From: an uncultured Collinsella sp.
GTDB taxonomy: Bacteria > Actinomycetota > Coriobacteriia > Coriobacteriales > Coriobacteriaceae
Length of the DNA stretch: 18,250 nucleotides
Assembly (NCBI GenBank): GCA_902479065.1
Contig: CABSNM010000027.1
Span: 1-18,250, forward strand
Reading direction: 5' to 3'
The translations under genes and the position numbers were made by a program. The notes below the pieces were generated by a model that made no database searches, was not told where the DNA came from, and saw only the letters and a list, made by a program, of their open reading frames with translations. Shown in pieces: positions 1 to 7,601 of the stretch (positions are counted from its first letter, which is position 1; each line of letters starts with the position of its first letter).

Positions 1-1268
1 TCAATCTCCAGGAACGAGGAGCACATCCAAAAACCGGCATCGTTGACGTGCGAGAGGGCCGTGGCACCGCCGCAGATAGCAAGACAGATAGCGGCACGCA
101 TGAGCACTGAGGCTCCGGCAACCGCAGGCATGGCGGCCATAATGCCCGATGCCATGGTCATAGCGACAATGGAGCTGCCGACAGAGGCACGCACCATGAC
201 GGCAATCAAAAAGGCAACGACCACCAAAGGCAGCGGTGAGGCCTCGAGCATAGGGCCGATAACCTGGCCCAGGCCGCAGTCCTGCAGCATCCAGCGGATC
301 ACACCGCCGCAGGCAATGACCAGCAAGATCATGCCGACGGGCTTAAGCGAACGGTCGAGCAGGGCCTTGAGCTCGGCGCCGGAGTAGCCGCGCCGCGCGC
401 CCAGCAGATACATCGCGACGAGCGTGGCGAGCGTCAAAGCGACAAACGGCTTGCCCAGGAAGGCGAGAATCGAGGCGAGCTCGGCGGGCATGGGGATATA
501 AGAGGACAACGTGCCCAGCAAAATCAGACAAAGCGGCGTGAGCACGATGGCAAGCACCATGCCAAAGGAGGGAAGCTCCTTTTCGTCGCTCGCACCCTCG
601 GCAGAGGTAAAGTGCTCCGGAACATCGGTAAAAATGCGACTGCCCACGTTGCGACCCCAGATGACGCCGGCGATCGCCATAGCGATGAAGGCGGTAGGGA
701 TACCGACGAGAATCATGGTGCCCAGGTCGACACCGAGCGTGCCGGCGACCAGAACCGAACCGGCCGATGGCGGCACAAACGCATAGCCAGCGGCAAGTCC
801 TGCGAGCAGCGCGATGCCGTAGTAGAGCGTCGACTTTTTGGTCTGCGATGCCACGCTAAACGCAAGTGGGATCAAAACGACCACGCCGGCCTCAAAGAAC
901 ACCGTAGTGCCGATAACCAGACCGGTAATTCCCAGCGCCCAGCTGGAATGACCCTGCCCAAAGGTATCGATGAAGGTCTGGGCGATCTTCTTGGCGCCGC
1001 CGCTCTCCTCAAGAATCTGGCCAAACATCGAACCCAGGCCAATGAGCAGGGCGATGTTTTACAGCGTGGTGCCCACGCCCTTGGTGACAGTGTCCGCCAC
1101 CAGGTCGAGCGGCATACCGGCGCCGATGCCGATCGCGAGCGCCGAGACCATCATCGAAAGCACGGGATGCAGCTTGAACTTAATGATGAGCGCAAGCAGC
1201 AGCGCAATGCCCACGATGGCGGCGATGACCAGCCTGGTGGGGTCGGCCATAAACGTTGGGTCTGACAT
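1..1268 (-). pseudogene. GntP-family gluconate/sugar-acid permease, interrupted by an in-frame stop and cut by the window edge
   Basis: The gene starts at ATG 1268 behind a good ribosome binding site (GGAGGAAAG directly upstream). The first 69 residues are hydrophobic and match the N-terminus of GntP permeases. A TAA at 1059-1061 then stops the frame. Beyond it the same frame resumes with no gap in homology: reading on gives NIALLIGLGSMFGQ, EESGGAKKIAQTF and, further down, FVPPSAGS-like and CGGATALSH-like stretches typical of the family, and it runs off the window edge. GntP proteins are inner-membrane H+ symporters for gluconate and related sugar acids, and here a uronate-derived acid would fit the context. 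With the stop, only a non-functional fragment should be made, so I call it a pseudogene or a nonsense allele. A sequencing error cannot be excluded. The gene is divergent from the GntR/FCD regulator at 1503. Confidence 0.85.
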
Positions 1269-1280
1269 CTTTCCTCCAAT

Positions 1281-1375
1281 TCATCAGACCTTTTGAATTC
1301 GTCTGATGACTATAGCGTGTTTTGGAAAGGTCTGATGTTTCATTTTGAAATTTGTTCGAAATACATCTGATGTAT
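1281..1375. promoter_or_regulatory. Operator array with CTGATG-type inverted repeats, GntP / GntR-FCD divergent region
   Basis: The intergenic region carries TCATCAGAC at 1281-1289 facing GTCTGATGA at 1301-1309 (9-bp arms, 11-bp spacer). It also has GTCTGATGT at 1330-1338 and a 15-bp palindrome ATACATC-T-GATGTAT at 1361-1375. A further partial copy, TCAGATGA, lies at 1472-1479 near the likely transcription start of the regulator gene. The arm at 1301-1309 touches a possible -10 (TATAGT, minus strand, 1314-1309) of the permease gene. This placement fits repression and autoregulation by the adjacent GntR/FCD protein, which is an inference. Confidence 0.65.
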
Positions 1376-1502
1376 TTGGTAAACGGCCGTATTTGCGCTG
1401 CGAACGGTATATCTAAGCCGCCCGACTCAAATCCAGCGGCCAATATCGCATCCGTGGTGCGCTAAAATAGCTCAGATGAATTTTGTAATGAAAGGTATAG
1501 CT

Positions 1503-2195
1503 ATGGCCCGCGCCGAATCGGGACTCCCCGAGCAAATATCGGAGAAAATCATTCAATTGATTCTGGATGAACACCTTGAGCAAGGCGATCGCCTGCCTAA
1601 GGAAACCGTGCTGGTCGAGCGCTTGGGCGCCGGCAGGAGCACCGTGCGCGAGGCCATGAAGTTGCTGCAGTCGCGCAACATCGTGCGCATTAAGCAAGGT
1701 TCGGGCACCTATGTGGCGTCAAACCCCGGCGTTGCCGACGACCCGCTGGGCTTTACCTTTATCGACGACAAGCAGCGTCTGGCGCGCGACCTACTCGAGG
1801 TGCGCTTTATGATCGAGCCGCAGATGGCACGCATGGCGGCCGAGCACGCAACCAACGACCAGGTCGTCTGTATCAAAGAGCTCTGCGACGAATCCGAGCG
1901 CCTGGCCGAGGCCGGTGAGGATTACTCCGCCGCCGACACCGCGTTCCACAATGCCATTGCCGAGAGCTCCGGAAACCTCGTCGTTCCCCGCCTGATGGGC
2001 GTGCTCAAGGCATCCGTCCCCCTCTTTATCGACGTGACCGGCAAAAAGCTCGTCGAGGAAACTATCCACACGCACCGCGATGTGGCCGACGCCATCGCCT
2101 CGCGCAATCCCACCGCAGCGCACGATGCGATGTATTTGCATCTGGTGTACAACCGCAACATGATCGCAGAGGGCACGCAGGAACAGAGCGAATAA
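1503..2195 (+). CDS. GntR-family transcriptional regulator, FadR/FCD subfamily
   Basis: The product is about 230 residues. Residues ~8-70 form a GntR winged helix, with the signature GDRLPKETVLVERL followed by RSTVREAMKLLQ and the wing IKQGSGTYV. Residues ~85-220 form an all-helical FCD ligand domain with the usual metal/ligand residues spread over DTAFHNAI, THRDVADAI and the helix with MYLHLVYN. I chose ATG 1503 because GAAAGG lies 8-9 nt upstream. Earlier in-frame ATGs at 1476 and 1488 lack a binding site, and 1476 would fall at the likely transcript start. FCD regulators commonly sense sugar acids such as uronates or gluconate. The divergent permease gene and the shared CTGATG repeats suggest these are its targets. 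The true effector is unknown. Confidence 0.9.
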   Translation: MARAESGLPEQISEKIIQLILDEHLEQGDRLPKETVLVERLGAGRSTVREAMKLLQSRNIVRIKQGSGTYVASNPGVADDPLGFTFIDDKQRLARDLLEVRFMIEPQMARMAAEHATNDQVVCIKELCDESERLAEAGEDYSAADTAFHNAIAESSGNLVVPRLMGVLKASVPLFIDVTGKKLVEETIHTHRDVADAIASRNPTAAHDAMYLHLVYNRNMIAEGTQEQSE

Positions 2196-2238
2196 ACGTC
2201 CGCGCGGCAAGGGCGAGACCACCGTTTACCTTTTAAAA

Positions 2239-2250
2239 GTGAACGTTCAC
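2239..2250. promoter_or_regulatory. Operator GTGAACGTTCAC upstream of kduD
   Basis: This is a perfect 12-bp palindrome centred on CG. The same word occurs at 17059-17070 in front of the symporter, and near-copies lie at 2329, 9775, 9816, 17019 and 17180. CG-centred palindromes are typical of LacI-family operators. No LacI-type gene is present in the window, so the regulator would act from elsewhere. Confidence 0.75.
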
Positions 2251-2296
2251 CTGTTTTTAGGAGAATCTGTCTTTTAATTCCCCCTCTTCTCCTATA

Positions 2297-2340
2297 CTGA
2301 CCTTGTATGAAAAGCAAGACTTATATAGATGAACGTTTCT
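2297..2340 (+). promoter_or_regulatory. Candidate kduD promoter with a second, degenerate operator at the start site
   Basis: A possible -35 CTGACC (2297-2302) and -10 TTATAT (2321-2326) are 18 bp apart. They would start transcription near 2333, inside the degenerate operator ATGAACGTTTCT (2329-2340). An alternative -10, TATACT, sits at 2293-2298 but lacks a good -35. The second operator is centred 90 bp from the one at 2239-2250. The hexamers are weak, so the promoter assignment is tentative, while the operator similarity is clear. Confidence 0.45.
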
Positions 2341-2355
2341 TTTGAAAGGATCGCT

Positions 2356-3165
2356 ATGTCTGATCTTATGGACAGCTTCCGTCTGGACGGCAAGGTCGCA
2401 CTGGTGACCGGCGCCACCTACGGCATTGGCATGGCCATTGCCGAGGCGCTCGGAGAGGCCGGCGCCAAGATCGCCTTTAACGCCCGTCACGCCGACAAAG
2501 TCGCCGAAGCCGAGAAGCACTACCGTGAGCTGGGCTTTGAGGCTCATGGTTACGTGGCAGACGTCACCGACGAGACTGTCGTCGCCGAGCTCATCGCCAA
2601 GATCGAGGCCGACTTTGGCACCACGCCCGACATCCTGGTCAACAACGCCGGCGTCATCCAGCGTACCCCGATGCTCGACATGAGCGCCGAGGACTTCCGC
2701 CGCGTCGTCGATATTGACCTCAACGCACCGTTTATCGTGTCCAAGGCCTGTCTGCCCGGCATGATCGCCAAGGGCCACGGCAAGATCATCAACATCTGCT
2801 CGATGATGAGTGAGCTGGGCCGCGAGACCATCGCCGGCTATGCCGCGGCCAAGGGCGGCCTGAAGATGCTCACCAAGAACATCTGCTCCGAGTTTGGCGA
2901 GGCCAACATCCAGTGCAACGGCATTGGGCCCGGCTACATCGCCACGCCGCAGACCGCGCCGCTGCGCGAGACGCAGCCTGACGGAAGCCGCCATCCGTTT
3001 GACCAGTTCATCATTGCCAAGACGCCGGCCGCCCGTTGGGGCACGCCCGAGGACCTGAAGGGCCCCGCCGTGTTCCTGGCTTCCGACGCGTCGAACTTCG
3101 TCAACGGCCACATCCTCTACGTCGACGGCGGCATCCTCGCATACATTGGAAAGCAGCCGCAGTAA
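2356..3165 (+). CDS. kduD: SDR-family 2-dehydro-3-deoxy-D-gluconate 5-dehydrogenase (KduD/DhuD type)
   Basis: The product is 269 residues, a full-length classical short-chain dehydrogenase. The Rossmann motif TGATYGIG is at residues 18-25, NNAG at 96-99, and the catalytic set S149, Y162, K166 lies within CSMMSELGRETIAGYAAAK. GPGYIATPQT follows in the substrate region. KduD/DhuD enzymes reduce 3-deoxy-glycerol-2,5-hexodiulosonate to 2-keto-3-deoxygluconate with NAD(P)H, in the cytoplasm. The next gene supplies the preceding isomerase step, which favours this role over gluconate 5-dehydrogenase, a close relative. I chose ATG 2356 because GAAAGGA lies 5 nt upstream. The in-frame ATG at 2329 lies inside the operator and has no binding site. 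The 5' region has two GTGAACGTTCAC-type sites. Confidence 0.85.
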   Translation: MSDLMDSFRLDGKVALVTGATYGIGMAIAEALGEAGAKIAFNARHADKVAEAEKHYRELGFEAHGYVADVTDETVVAELIAKIEADFGTTPDILVNNAGVIQRTPMLDMSAEDFRRVVDIDLNAPFIVSKACLPGMIAKGHGKIINICSMMSELGRETIAGYAAAKGGLKMLTKNICSEFGEANIQCNGIGPGYIATPQTAPLRETQPDGSRHPFDQFIIAKTPAARWGTPEDLKGPAVFLASDASNFVNGHILYVDGGILAYIGKQPQ

Positions 3166-3178
3166 GACGTCTGGGCGA

Positions 3179-3288
3179 GGCGGCGGACGATAAGGTCTGC
3201 TGCTCGAACAGTCCTGACTCGCACGAAGAGCACATTAAGTGCTCTTCGGCTCGTGCGGAACTCGCGACAGACCTTATCGTCCGCCGCC
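3179..3288. repeat. 110-bp nested inverted repeat between kduD and the isomerase gene
   Basis: Perfect 21-bp arms lie at 3179-3199 and 3268-3288. Inside them is a second perfect hairpin with CGAAGAGCAC (3224-3233), loop ATTAA, and GTGCTCTTCG (3239-3248). An additional partial pairing involves CGCAC at 3220-3224 and GTGCG at 3253-3257. Neither side ends in a T-run, so it is not a standard terminator. It may be a palindromic repeat element of the genome, or an RNA structure that sets the kduD/isomerase expression ratio. Confidence 0.85.
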
Positions 3289-3367
3289 CGCAGAGCGGCT
3301 TCTCTGTTGGAGATGCCATGCAACATAACGAACCATCAATTTAGAAAATAGTGGAAGGTTACCTATC

Positions 3368-4009
3368 ATGAAAATCGCTCTGATCAATGAGAACTCTCAG
3401 AACTCCAAGAACCCTATGATTGAGGCTGCCCTTAAGAAGGTTGTCGAGCCCATGGGCCACACTGTCTTTAACTATGGCATGTATGCCGATGCCGACTCCA
3501 AGCCCCTCACCTACGTGCAGAACGGCATCCTTGCCGCCGTGCTGCTCAACTCCGGCGCTGCCGACTACGTCGTGACCGGCTGCGGCACCGGCGAGGGCGC
3601 CATGCTCGCCTGCAACTCCTTCCCCGGCGTGCTGTGTGGCCACGTTGCCGACCCGCTCGACGCCTACACCTTTGCCCAGGTCAACGATGGCAACGCTGTC
3701 GCGATGCCCTTCGCCCTCAAGAACGGCTGGGGCCAGGAGCTCAACCTCGAGTACACCTTTGAGAAGCTCTTTGGCTTTGGTTCGGGCAACGGCTATCCTG
3801 CCGAGCGTGTTGAGCCCGAGCAGCGCAACAAGAAGATCCTCGACGGCGTCCGCGCTGTGACTATGCGTCCGCTCGTCGACGTTCTGGGCGAGATCGATCA
3901 GGACCTGGTGAAGGGCGCACTTGCCGGCGAACACTTCCAGGAGTACTTCTTTGCCAACGCAACCGACGAGGCCATCATCGCCAAGGTCAAGGAGATCCTG
4001 GGCCTCTAA
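3368..4009 (+). CDS. dhuI: RpiB/LacA/LacB-family sugar isomerase, DhuI-like (unsaturated-uronate ketol-isomerase)
   Basis: The product is 213 residues. The N-terminal part is a RpiB/LacAB Rossmann-like fold starting MKIALINENSQNS, with the active-site loop VVTGCGTGEGAMLACNSFPGV holding the characteristic Cys and glycines. The C-terminal ~70 residues are an extension beyond RpiB (about 150 residues), as in larger members of the family. In streptococcal hyaluronate degradation an RpiB-type enzyme, DhuI, paired with DhuD, replaces KduI and isomerises 4-deoxy-5-hexosulose-uronate. The position directly after a KduD/DhuD gene supports the same role here. Start ATG 3368 has GGAAGG 9 nt upstream. 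It is separated from kduD by 202 bp that contain a large palindrome, and is followed by a strong terminator. A simple ribose-5-phosphate isomerase is less likely in this context. Confidence 0.78.
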   Translation: MKIALINENSQNSKNPMIEAALKKVVEPMGHTVFNYGMYADADSKPLTYVQNGILAAVLLNSGAADYVVTGCGTGEGAMLACNSFPGVLCGHVADPLDAYTFAQVNDGNAVAMPFALKNGWGQELNLEYTFEKLFGFGSGNGYPAERVEPEQRNKKILDGVRAVTMRPLVDVLGEIDQDLVKGALAGEHFQEYFFANATDEAIIAKVKEILGL

Positions 4010-4034
4010 TCGCACGACTCATTGCAGCTAACGC

Positions 4035-4075
4035 AAGCGGCGGTCGTCCCACGTACGGGACGACCGCCGCTTTTT
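4035..4075 (+). terminator. Rho-independent terminator after the kduD-dhuI unit
   Basis: GCGGCGGTCGTCCC at 4037-4050 pairs with GGGACGACCGCCGC at 4057-4070 around a 6-nt loop, followed by TTTTT at 4071-4075. On the other strand the hairpin faces the end of the convergent flavoprotein gene but has few T residues after it, so termination is probably mainly on the plus strand. Confidence 0.93.
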
Positions 4076-4127
4076 GCTATCTACCGACTGACGCCGCGGG
4101 GACAGGCCCCATGCACCAAGGGATTAA

Positions 4128-6077
4128 CTAGAGCTCGCAGGCAATCTTGTAGCCGTCGCCGATGGCGTCGCGGATGTTGCCGATCTTGTTGGCATCGCCC
4201 AACACGTGGGTGGCAACGCCGGCAGCAGCAAGGTCGTCGGCCAACTTGGTATTGGGACGATAGCCCATCGCCAGCACCAGCGTATCGGCATCGGCGATGG
4301 TGTGAATCTCGCCATCCTTCTCGTAGCTGATGGCATCCTCGGTAATCTCGGTCACCTTGGCCTCGGTCAGCACGTGAACGCCCTTGGAGAGCATGCGCGT
4401 GATGAGCACCGCGCGACCGGCGCCGCCCTCGTTGGCGGCGAGCGTCTTGGTCATCTCGATGACGGTGACGTCGCGATTGGCCGGCGACAGATCGTTGACC
4501 AACGGGGCCAGGTAGTCGGCCGTCTCGCAACCGACGGTGCCGCCGCCCACGATGACAATCTTCTTGCCCGGGAAAGCCTTGCCGCCCAACAGGTCGTCAG
4601 CCGTCATGACCTGCTTAAATCCCTGCATGAAGGCCGGGGCGATGGCCTCGGCGCCATAGGCCAGGACGACCTCGTAGCCGGCGTAGTCACGCTGAATGTC
4701 CTCGGCAGTAAGCTCGGTGCCAAATACGCACTTCACGCCGACCTCGGCCAGGCGACGGTACTGATACTTGATCACGCGGGTGAGTTCCTGCTTTGCCGGC
4801 GGAACGGCCGCGATGCGCATCTCGCCACCCGGCTCGTCCTGCTTATCCACGAGCACTACGTTGTGGCCGCGCTTGGCAGCAATGTAGGCTGCCTCCATGC
4901 CCGCAGGACCAGCGCCCACAACCAGCACGTTCTTAGCCTCGGCGGCAGGCTCGTAGCCGGCCTCGTCGCGCTCAACATCGGGATTGACGGTGCAGGAGAT
5001 GCGCTTGCCAAACATAATGCCGTTCAGGCAGCGCAGGCAGCCGATGCAGGGGCGGATGTCGTCGGCGTTGCCGGCAGCGGCCTTATTGCAGAACTCGGCA
5101 TCGCACAGATTGGCGCGGCCCATCATGCAGATGTCGGCAGCGCCGTCCTCGATCAGCTCCTCGGCGATCCAGGCCTCGTTGATACGTCCGACGGTGGCGA
5201 CGGGAATGTTGACGTGCTTCTTGATCTCGCGCGAGCAGGCGGCATGCGAAGCCTGCTGCGTACCGGCGGCGGGAATCGCGGAGCCGCGCTTGATGGTGGT
5301 ACCGCCCGACACATGAATCATGTCGACGCCGGCCTTCTCCAGGCGACGCGAGACGTAGATCATGTCGTTGAGGGTCAGGCCGCCATCGGTGTACTCGTCG
5401 CCCGAGATACGGACGTCGATGATAAAGTCCTTGCCGCAGCGCTCGCGAATCTCAGCGATGACCTCGAGTAAGAAGCGCATGCGGGCGTCGAGCGAGCCGC
5501 CGTACTCATCGGTACGCTTGTTGTAGAGCGGAGTCAAAAAGCCGCCGAGCATACCGTGGGCGTGCGCCGCATGGACCTCGACGCCATCGACGCCGGCCTT
5601 CTGCATACGCACGGCAGCGTCGCCAAACTGATGCGTGAGCTCGTGGATCTCGTCGACCGTGATAGGACGCGGCGCCTCGCGGGCATAGGACGGGCCCACA
5701 AAGGACGGGGCGATCAGGCGCGGCGTGCCCGGAATGTTAAAGGCCATGTAGGCGGGGTGGAAGAGCTGCGGCATGATCTTGCAGCCATACTCGTGGACGG
5801 CCGCGGCGAGCTTTTCCCAGCCAGGGATAAACGTGTCGTCGTAGCAGCACATGTCACCCGGCAGATAGGTATAGGTAGGCTCGACCGTCACGACCTCGGT
5901 GATGATGAGGCCCACGCCGCCCTTGGCGCGGGCACGGTAATGATCGACCAAGTCGTCGGTCACATAGCCATGATCGGCCAGGTTGGTGGACACCGGCGGC
6001 ATAAAGACGCGGTTCTTGACCTCGGTCGTACCGACCTTGATCGGGCTAAAGAGCATTGGATAGGCAGAGGACTCCAT
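4128..6077 (-). CDS. Old-yellow-enzyme-type NADH:flavin oxidoreductase with 4Fe-4S and FAD/NAD domains
   Basis: The product is 649 residues, the full length of the 2,4-dienoyl-CoA reductase (FadH) / trimethylamine dehydrogenase / BaiCD-BaiH class. Residues ~1-335 form an FMN TIM barrel, with active-site motif VEVHAAHAHGMLGGF and then LYNKRTDEYGGS. Cys344, Cys347, Cys350 and Cys362 form the 4Fe-4S motif. Residues ~382-649 hold a dinucleotide-binding fold (VLVVGAGPAGMEAA) and a second one (IVIVGGGTVGCETADYL). Such enzymes reduce activated C=C bonds with NAD(P)H; the substrate here is unknown. A function on an unsaturated or enone intermediate of uronate metabolism would suit the locus but is not shown. 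Start ATG 6077 has GAAAGGA about 8 nt upstream. It is separated from the next upstream gene by a terminator, so it probably has its own promoter. Confidence 0.88.
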   Translation of the reverse strand: MESSAYPMLFSPIKVGTTEVKNRVFMPPVSTNLADHGYVTDDLVDHYRARAKGGVGLIITEVVTVEPTYTYLPGDMCCYDDTFIPGWEKLAAAVHEYGCKIMPQLFHPAYMAFNIPGTPRLIAPSFVGPSYAREAPRPITVDEIHELTHQFGDAAVRMQKAGVDGVEVHAAHAHGMLGGFLTPLYNKRTDEYGGSLDARMRFLLEVIAEIRERCGKDFIIDVRISGDEYTDGGLTLNDMIYVSRRLEKAGVDMIHVSGGTTIKRGSAIPAAGTQQASHAACSREIKKHVNIPVATVGRINEAWIAEELIEDGAADICMMGRANLCDAEFCNKAAAGNADDIRPCIGCLRCLNGIMFGKRISCTVNPDVERDEAGYEPAAEAKNVLVVGAGPAGMEAAYIAAKRGHNVVLVDKQDEPGGEMRIAAVPPAKQELTRVIKYQYRRLAEVGVKCVFGTELTAEDIQRDYAGYEVVLAYGAEAIAPAFMQGFKQVMTADDLLGGKAFPGKKIVIVGGGTVGCETADYLAPLVNDLSPANRDVTVIEMTKTLAANEGGAGRAVLITRMLSKGVHVLTEAKVTEITEDAISYEKDGEIHTIADADTLVLAMGYRPNTKLADDLAAAGVATHVLGDANKIGNIRDAIGDGYKIACEL

Positions 6078-6188
6078 ACAGGGTTCCTTTCATTTGAGCC
6101 GCTCGGCGGCAGTTGCTGACTTATCTATCGTACCAGCAACCACACGGTACCCGACCGCACGCACTCCCCTGCCTACGTATCGACCCAC

Positions 6189-6260
6189 AAAAAAGTTGCG
6201 GTGGAATACGGAGTAGATAAGGCTTTTGACAGCCAAAACAGTCCGTATTTCACCGCAACT
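6189..6260 (-). terminator. Rho-independent terminator after the GltD-like gene, with long stem
   Basis: The arms 6194-6212 and 6242-6260 are 19 bp with a single mismatch, and the minus strand ends in six T residues (6194-6189). The apical part holds a second small hairpin with GGCT and AGCC. It starts 20 bp after the stop codon of the GltD-like gene. A stem this long and regular may belong to a repeated terminator family of the genome. Confidence 0.9.
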
Positions 6261-6280
6261 GATGGATGGGATGGGATGGG

Positions 6281-7498
6281 CTAGAGACCCAGGTAGGCAG
6301 TCATGCCTTCGACGGCGAGCTTGGCGCCGGCTACGGCGTGAACAACCGTCAGCGGGCCGTTAACCACGTCGCCGGCGGCAAAGACGCCGGGCACGGTGGT
6401 CATGCCGTTCTCGTCGACCGAAAGCAGGCCGCGATGGTCGGTCTCCAGACCACCCGTCGTAAGCACAAGCTTGTCTTTGGGCACCTGCGAAGCCGCAATC
6501 ACAACTGTGTCGGCGGACACATGGTCGAGCTCTTCCTCGTAGCCCACCACATTGTTGTCCTCGTCAAAGATAGCCGTCTCGAACACCGGACCGTTATCAT
6601 CGATGGCGCAGATCGCCTTGCCGCGCACAATCTCGGCACCGTCAAGCTCGGTCAGCTCCACCTCGTCATCGATGGCCGAGATATGGCGCGAGCGGGCATA
6701 CACGGTGACCTTGCGAGCGCCCGAGCGCAGGGCTGTGCGGGCAACATCCATGGCAACATTGCCGGCACCGATGACCGCCACGTTCTGCCCGATTGCCACG
6801 CTCGCGGGATCGACCAGGTAATCGATGCCAAACAGCACGTTGCCGCGCGACTCGCCGGGAATACCCAACTTTCGAGCTCGCCAGGTACCGGTACCAACAA
6901 AGACCGCATCGTAGCCGTCGCGCAGCAGGTCATCGATGTGCAACGCGCCGCCGATGGTGGTCGAAGGGCGCACGCGCACGCCGAGCGAGCACATCACGTG
7001 GCGGTACTTTTGCACGAGCGCACGGGGCAGGCGGAACTCGGGGATACCGTACTCCAGCACACCGCCGATCTCAGGGCGCTGTTCAAATACCGTGACGGCA
7101 CAGCCCAGCTGGGCCATCTTAATGGCCACGGTAATACCGGCAGGACCGGAACCGACCACAGCAACCTGTTTGCCGCACGACGGCGCGGGCGTCCACTCCT
7201 TACGATCCAAATACGCCGTGGAGATATAGTTCTCGATGCTCGAAAAATGCACGGGCGCGCCCTTGCGGCCCTGGATGCACGCGCCCTCGCACTGGCCCGA
7301 ATGGTTGCAAACCATGGAGCAGACCGCGCTCATGGGATTGTTCTGGAACAGCAGCTCGCCCGCCTCTTCTAGACGACGCTGTTTGAACAGGTCGATGACC
7401 TGCGGAATAGGCGTCTGAACTGGACAGCCCTCAATCTGACAGAACGCCCTTTTACAACCCAGGCAACGATTCGCCTCTTCGACAATGTGGATAGCCAC
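6281..7498 (-). CDS. GltD-like NAD(P)-dependent iron-sulfur flavoprotein
   Basis: The product is 405 residues, similar to the small subunit of glutamate synthase and its many stand-alone paralogues. The N-terminal Fer4_20 domain holds two 4Fe-4S motifs: C12, C15, C20, C25 (CLGCKRAFC...CP) and C60, C64, C70, C74. An FAD-binding motif VAVVGSGPAGI lies at ~112-122, and an NAD(P)-binding motif VAVIGAGNVAMDVA in the second half. Both cluster sets look intact. No large glutamate synthase subunit is present, so it is more likely an electron-transfer or reductase module of unknown partner. The start is taken as GTG 7498, with GGGGAG 4 nt upstream. The longer ATG 7525 has no binding site. It is last in the GH105 operon, 103 bp after the isomerase gene. 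Confidence 0.85.
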   Translation of the reverse strand: MAIHIVEEANRCLGCKRAFCQIEGCPVQTPIPQVIDLFKQRRLEEAGELLFQNNPMSAVCSMVCNHSGQCEGACIQGRKGAPVHFSSIENYISTAYLDRKEWTPAPSCGKQVAVVGSGPAGITVAIKMAQLGCAVTVFEQRPEIGGVLEYGIPEFRLPRALVQKYRHVMCSLGVRVRPSTTIGGALHIDDLLRDGYDAVFVGTGTWRARKLGIPGESRGNVLFGIDYLVDPASVAIGQNVAVIGAGNVAMDVARTALRSGARKVTVYARSRHISAIDDEVELTELDGAEIVRGKAICAIDDNGPVFETAIFDEDNNVVGYEEELDHVSADTVVIAASQVPKDKLVLTTGGLETDHRGLLSVDENGMTTVPGVFAAGDVVNGPLTVVHAVAGAKLAVEGMTAYLGL

Positions 7499-7526
7499 GC
7501 AACTCCCCTTTTTAATGCAATCCAAT

Positions 7527-7559
7527 GGGGCGACGATAAAGACCCTTCACCGCCGCCCC
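7527..7559 (-). other. Intercistronic hairpin without a T-run
   Basis: GGGGCGACG (7527-7535) pairs with CGCCGCCCC (7551-7559), with one G-U pair on the RNA of the minus strand. It lies between the TIM-barrel isomerase gene and the start of the GltD-like gene and is not followed by T residues. It could tune mRNA stability or act as a weak attenuator. Confidence 0.5.
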
Positions 7560-7601
7560 CATACAGGCAATCTCAATCTGACGACACGGCAAAAGCCAAT
7601 G

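Noticed and set aside
612..1265. 217-residue open frame on the plus strand, with 43-387 and 970-1296
   Set aside because: These frames are antisense to the GntP gene. The minus-strand frame carries the hydrophobic permease pattern despite the stop codon.
2193..2240. Possible terminator after the GntR/FCD gene (TAAACG...CGTTTA then TTTT)
   Set aside because: Only a 6-bp stem with a very long loop; too weak to claim.
2257..3111. 284-residue open frame on the minus strand
   Set aside because: It is antisense to kduD and crosses its promoter region; it has no domain features.
3036..3344. Small frames over the kduD-dhuI gap (also 3101-3319 and 3117-3326)
   Set aside because: They run through the nested palindrome, so their openness reflects the repeat. 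None has a ribosome binding site or a recognisable product.
4206..5471. 421-residue open frame on the plus strand
   Set aside because: It is antisense to the old-yellow-enzyme gene, which has complete FMN, Fe-S and FAD motifs.
6261..6280. Short GATGG-type tandem repeat
   Set aside because: Only about four imperfect units lie between a terminator and a stop codon. It is too short to call a functional repeat.
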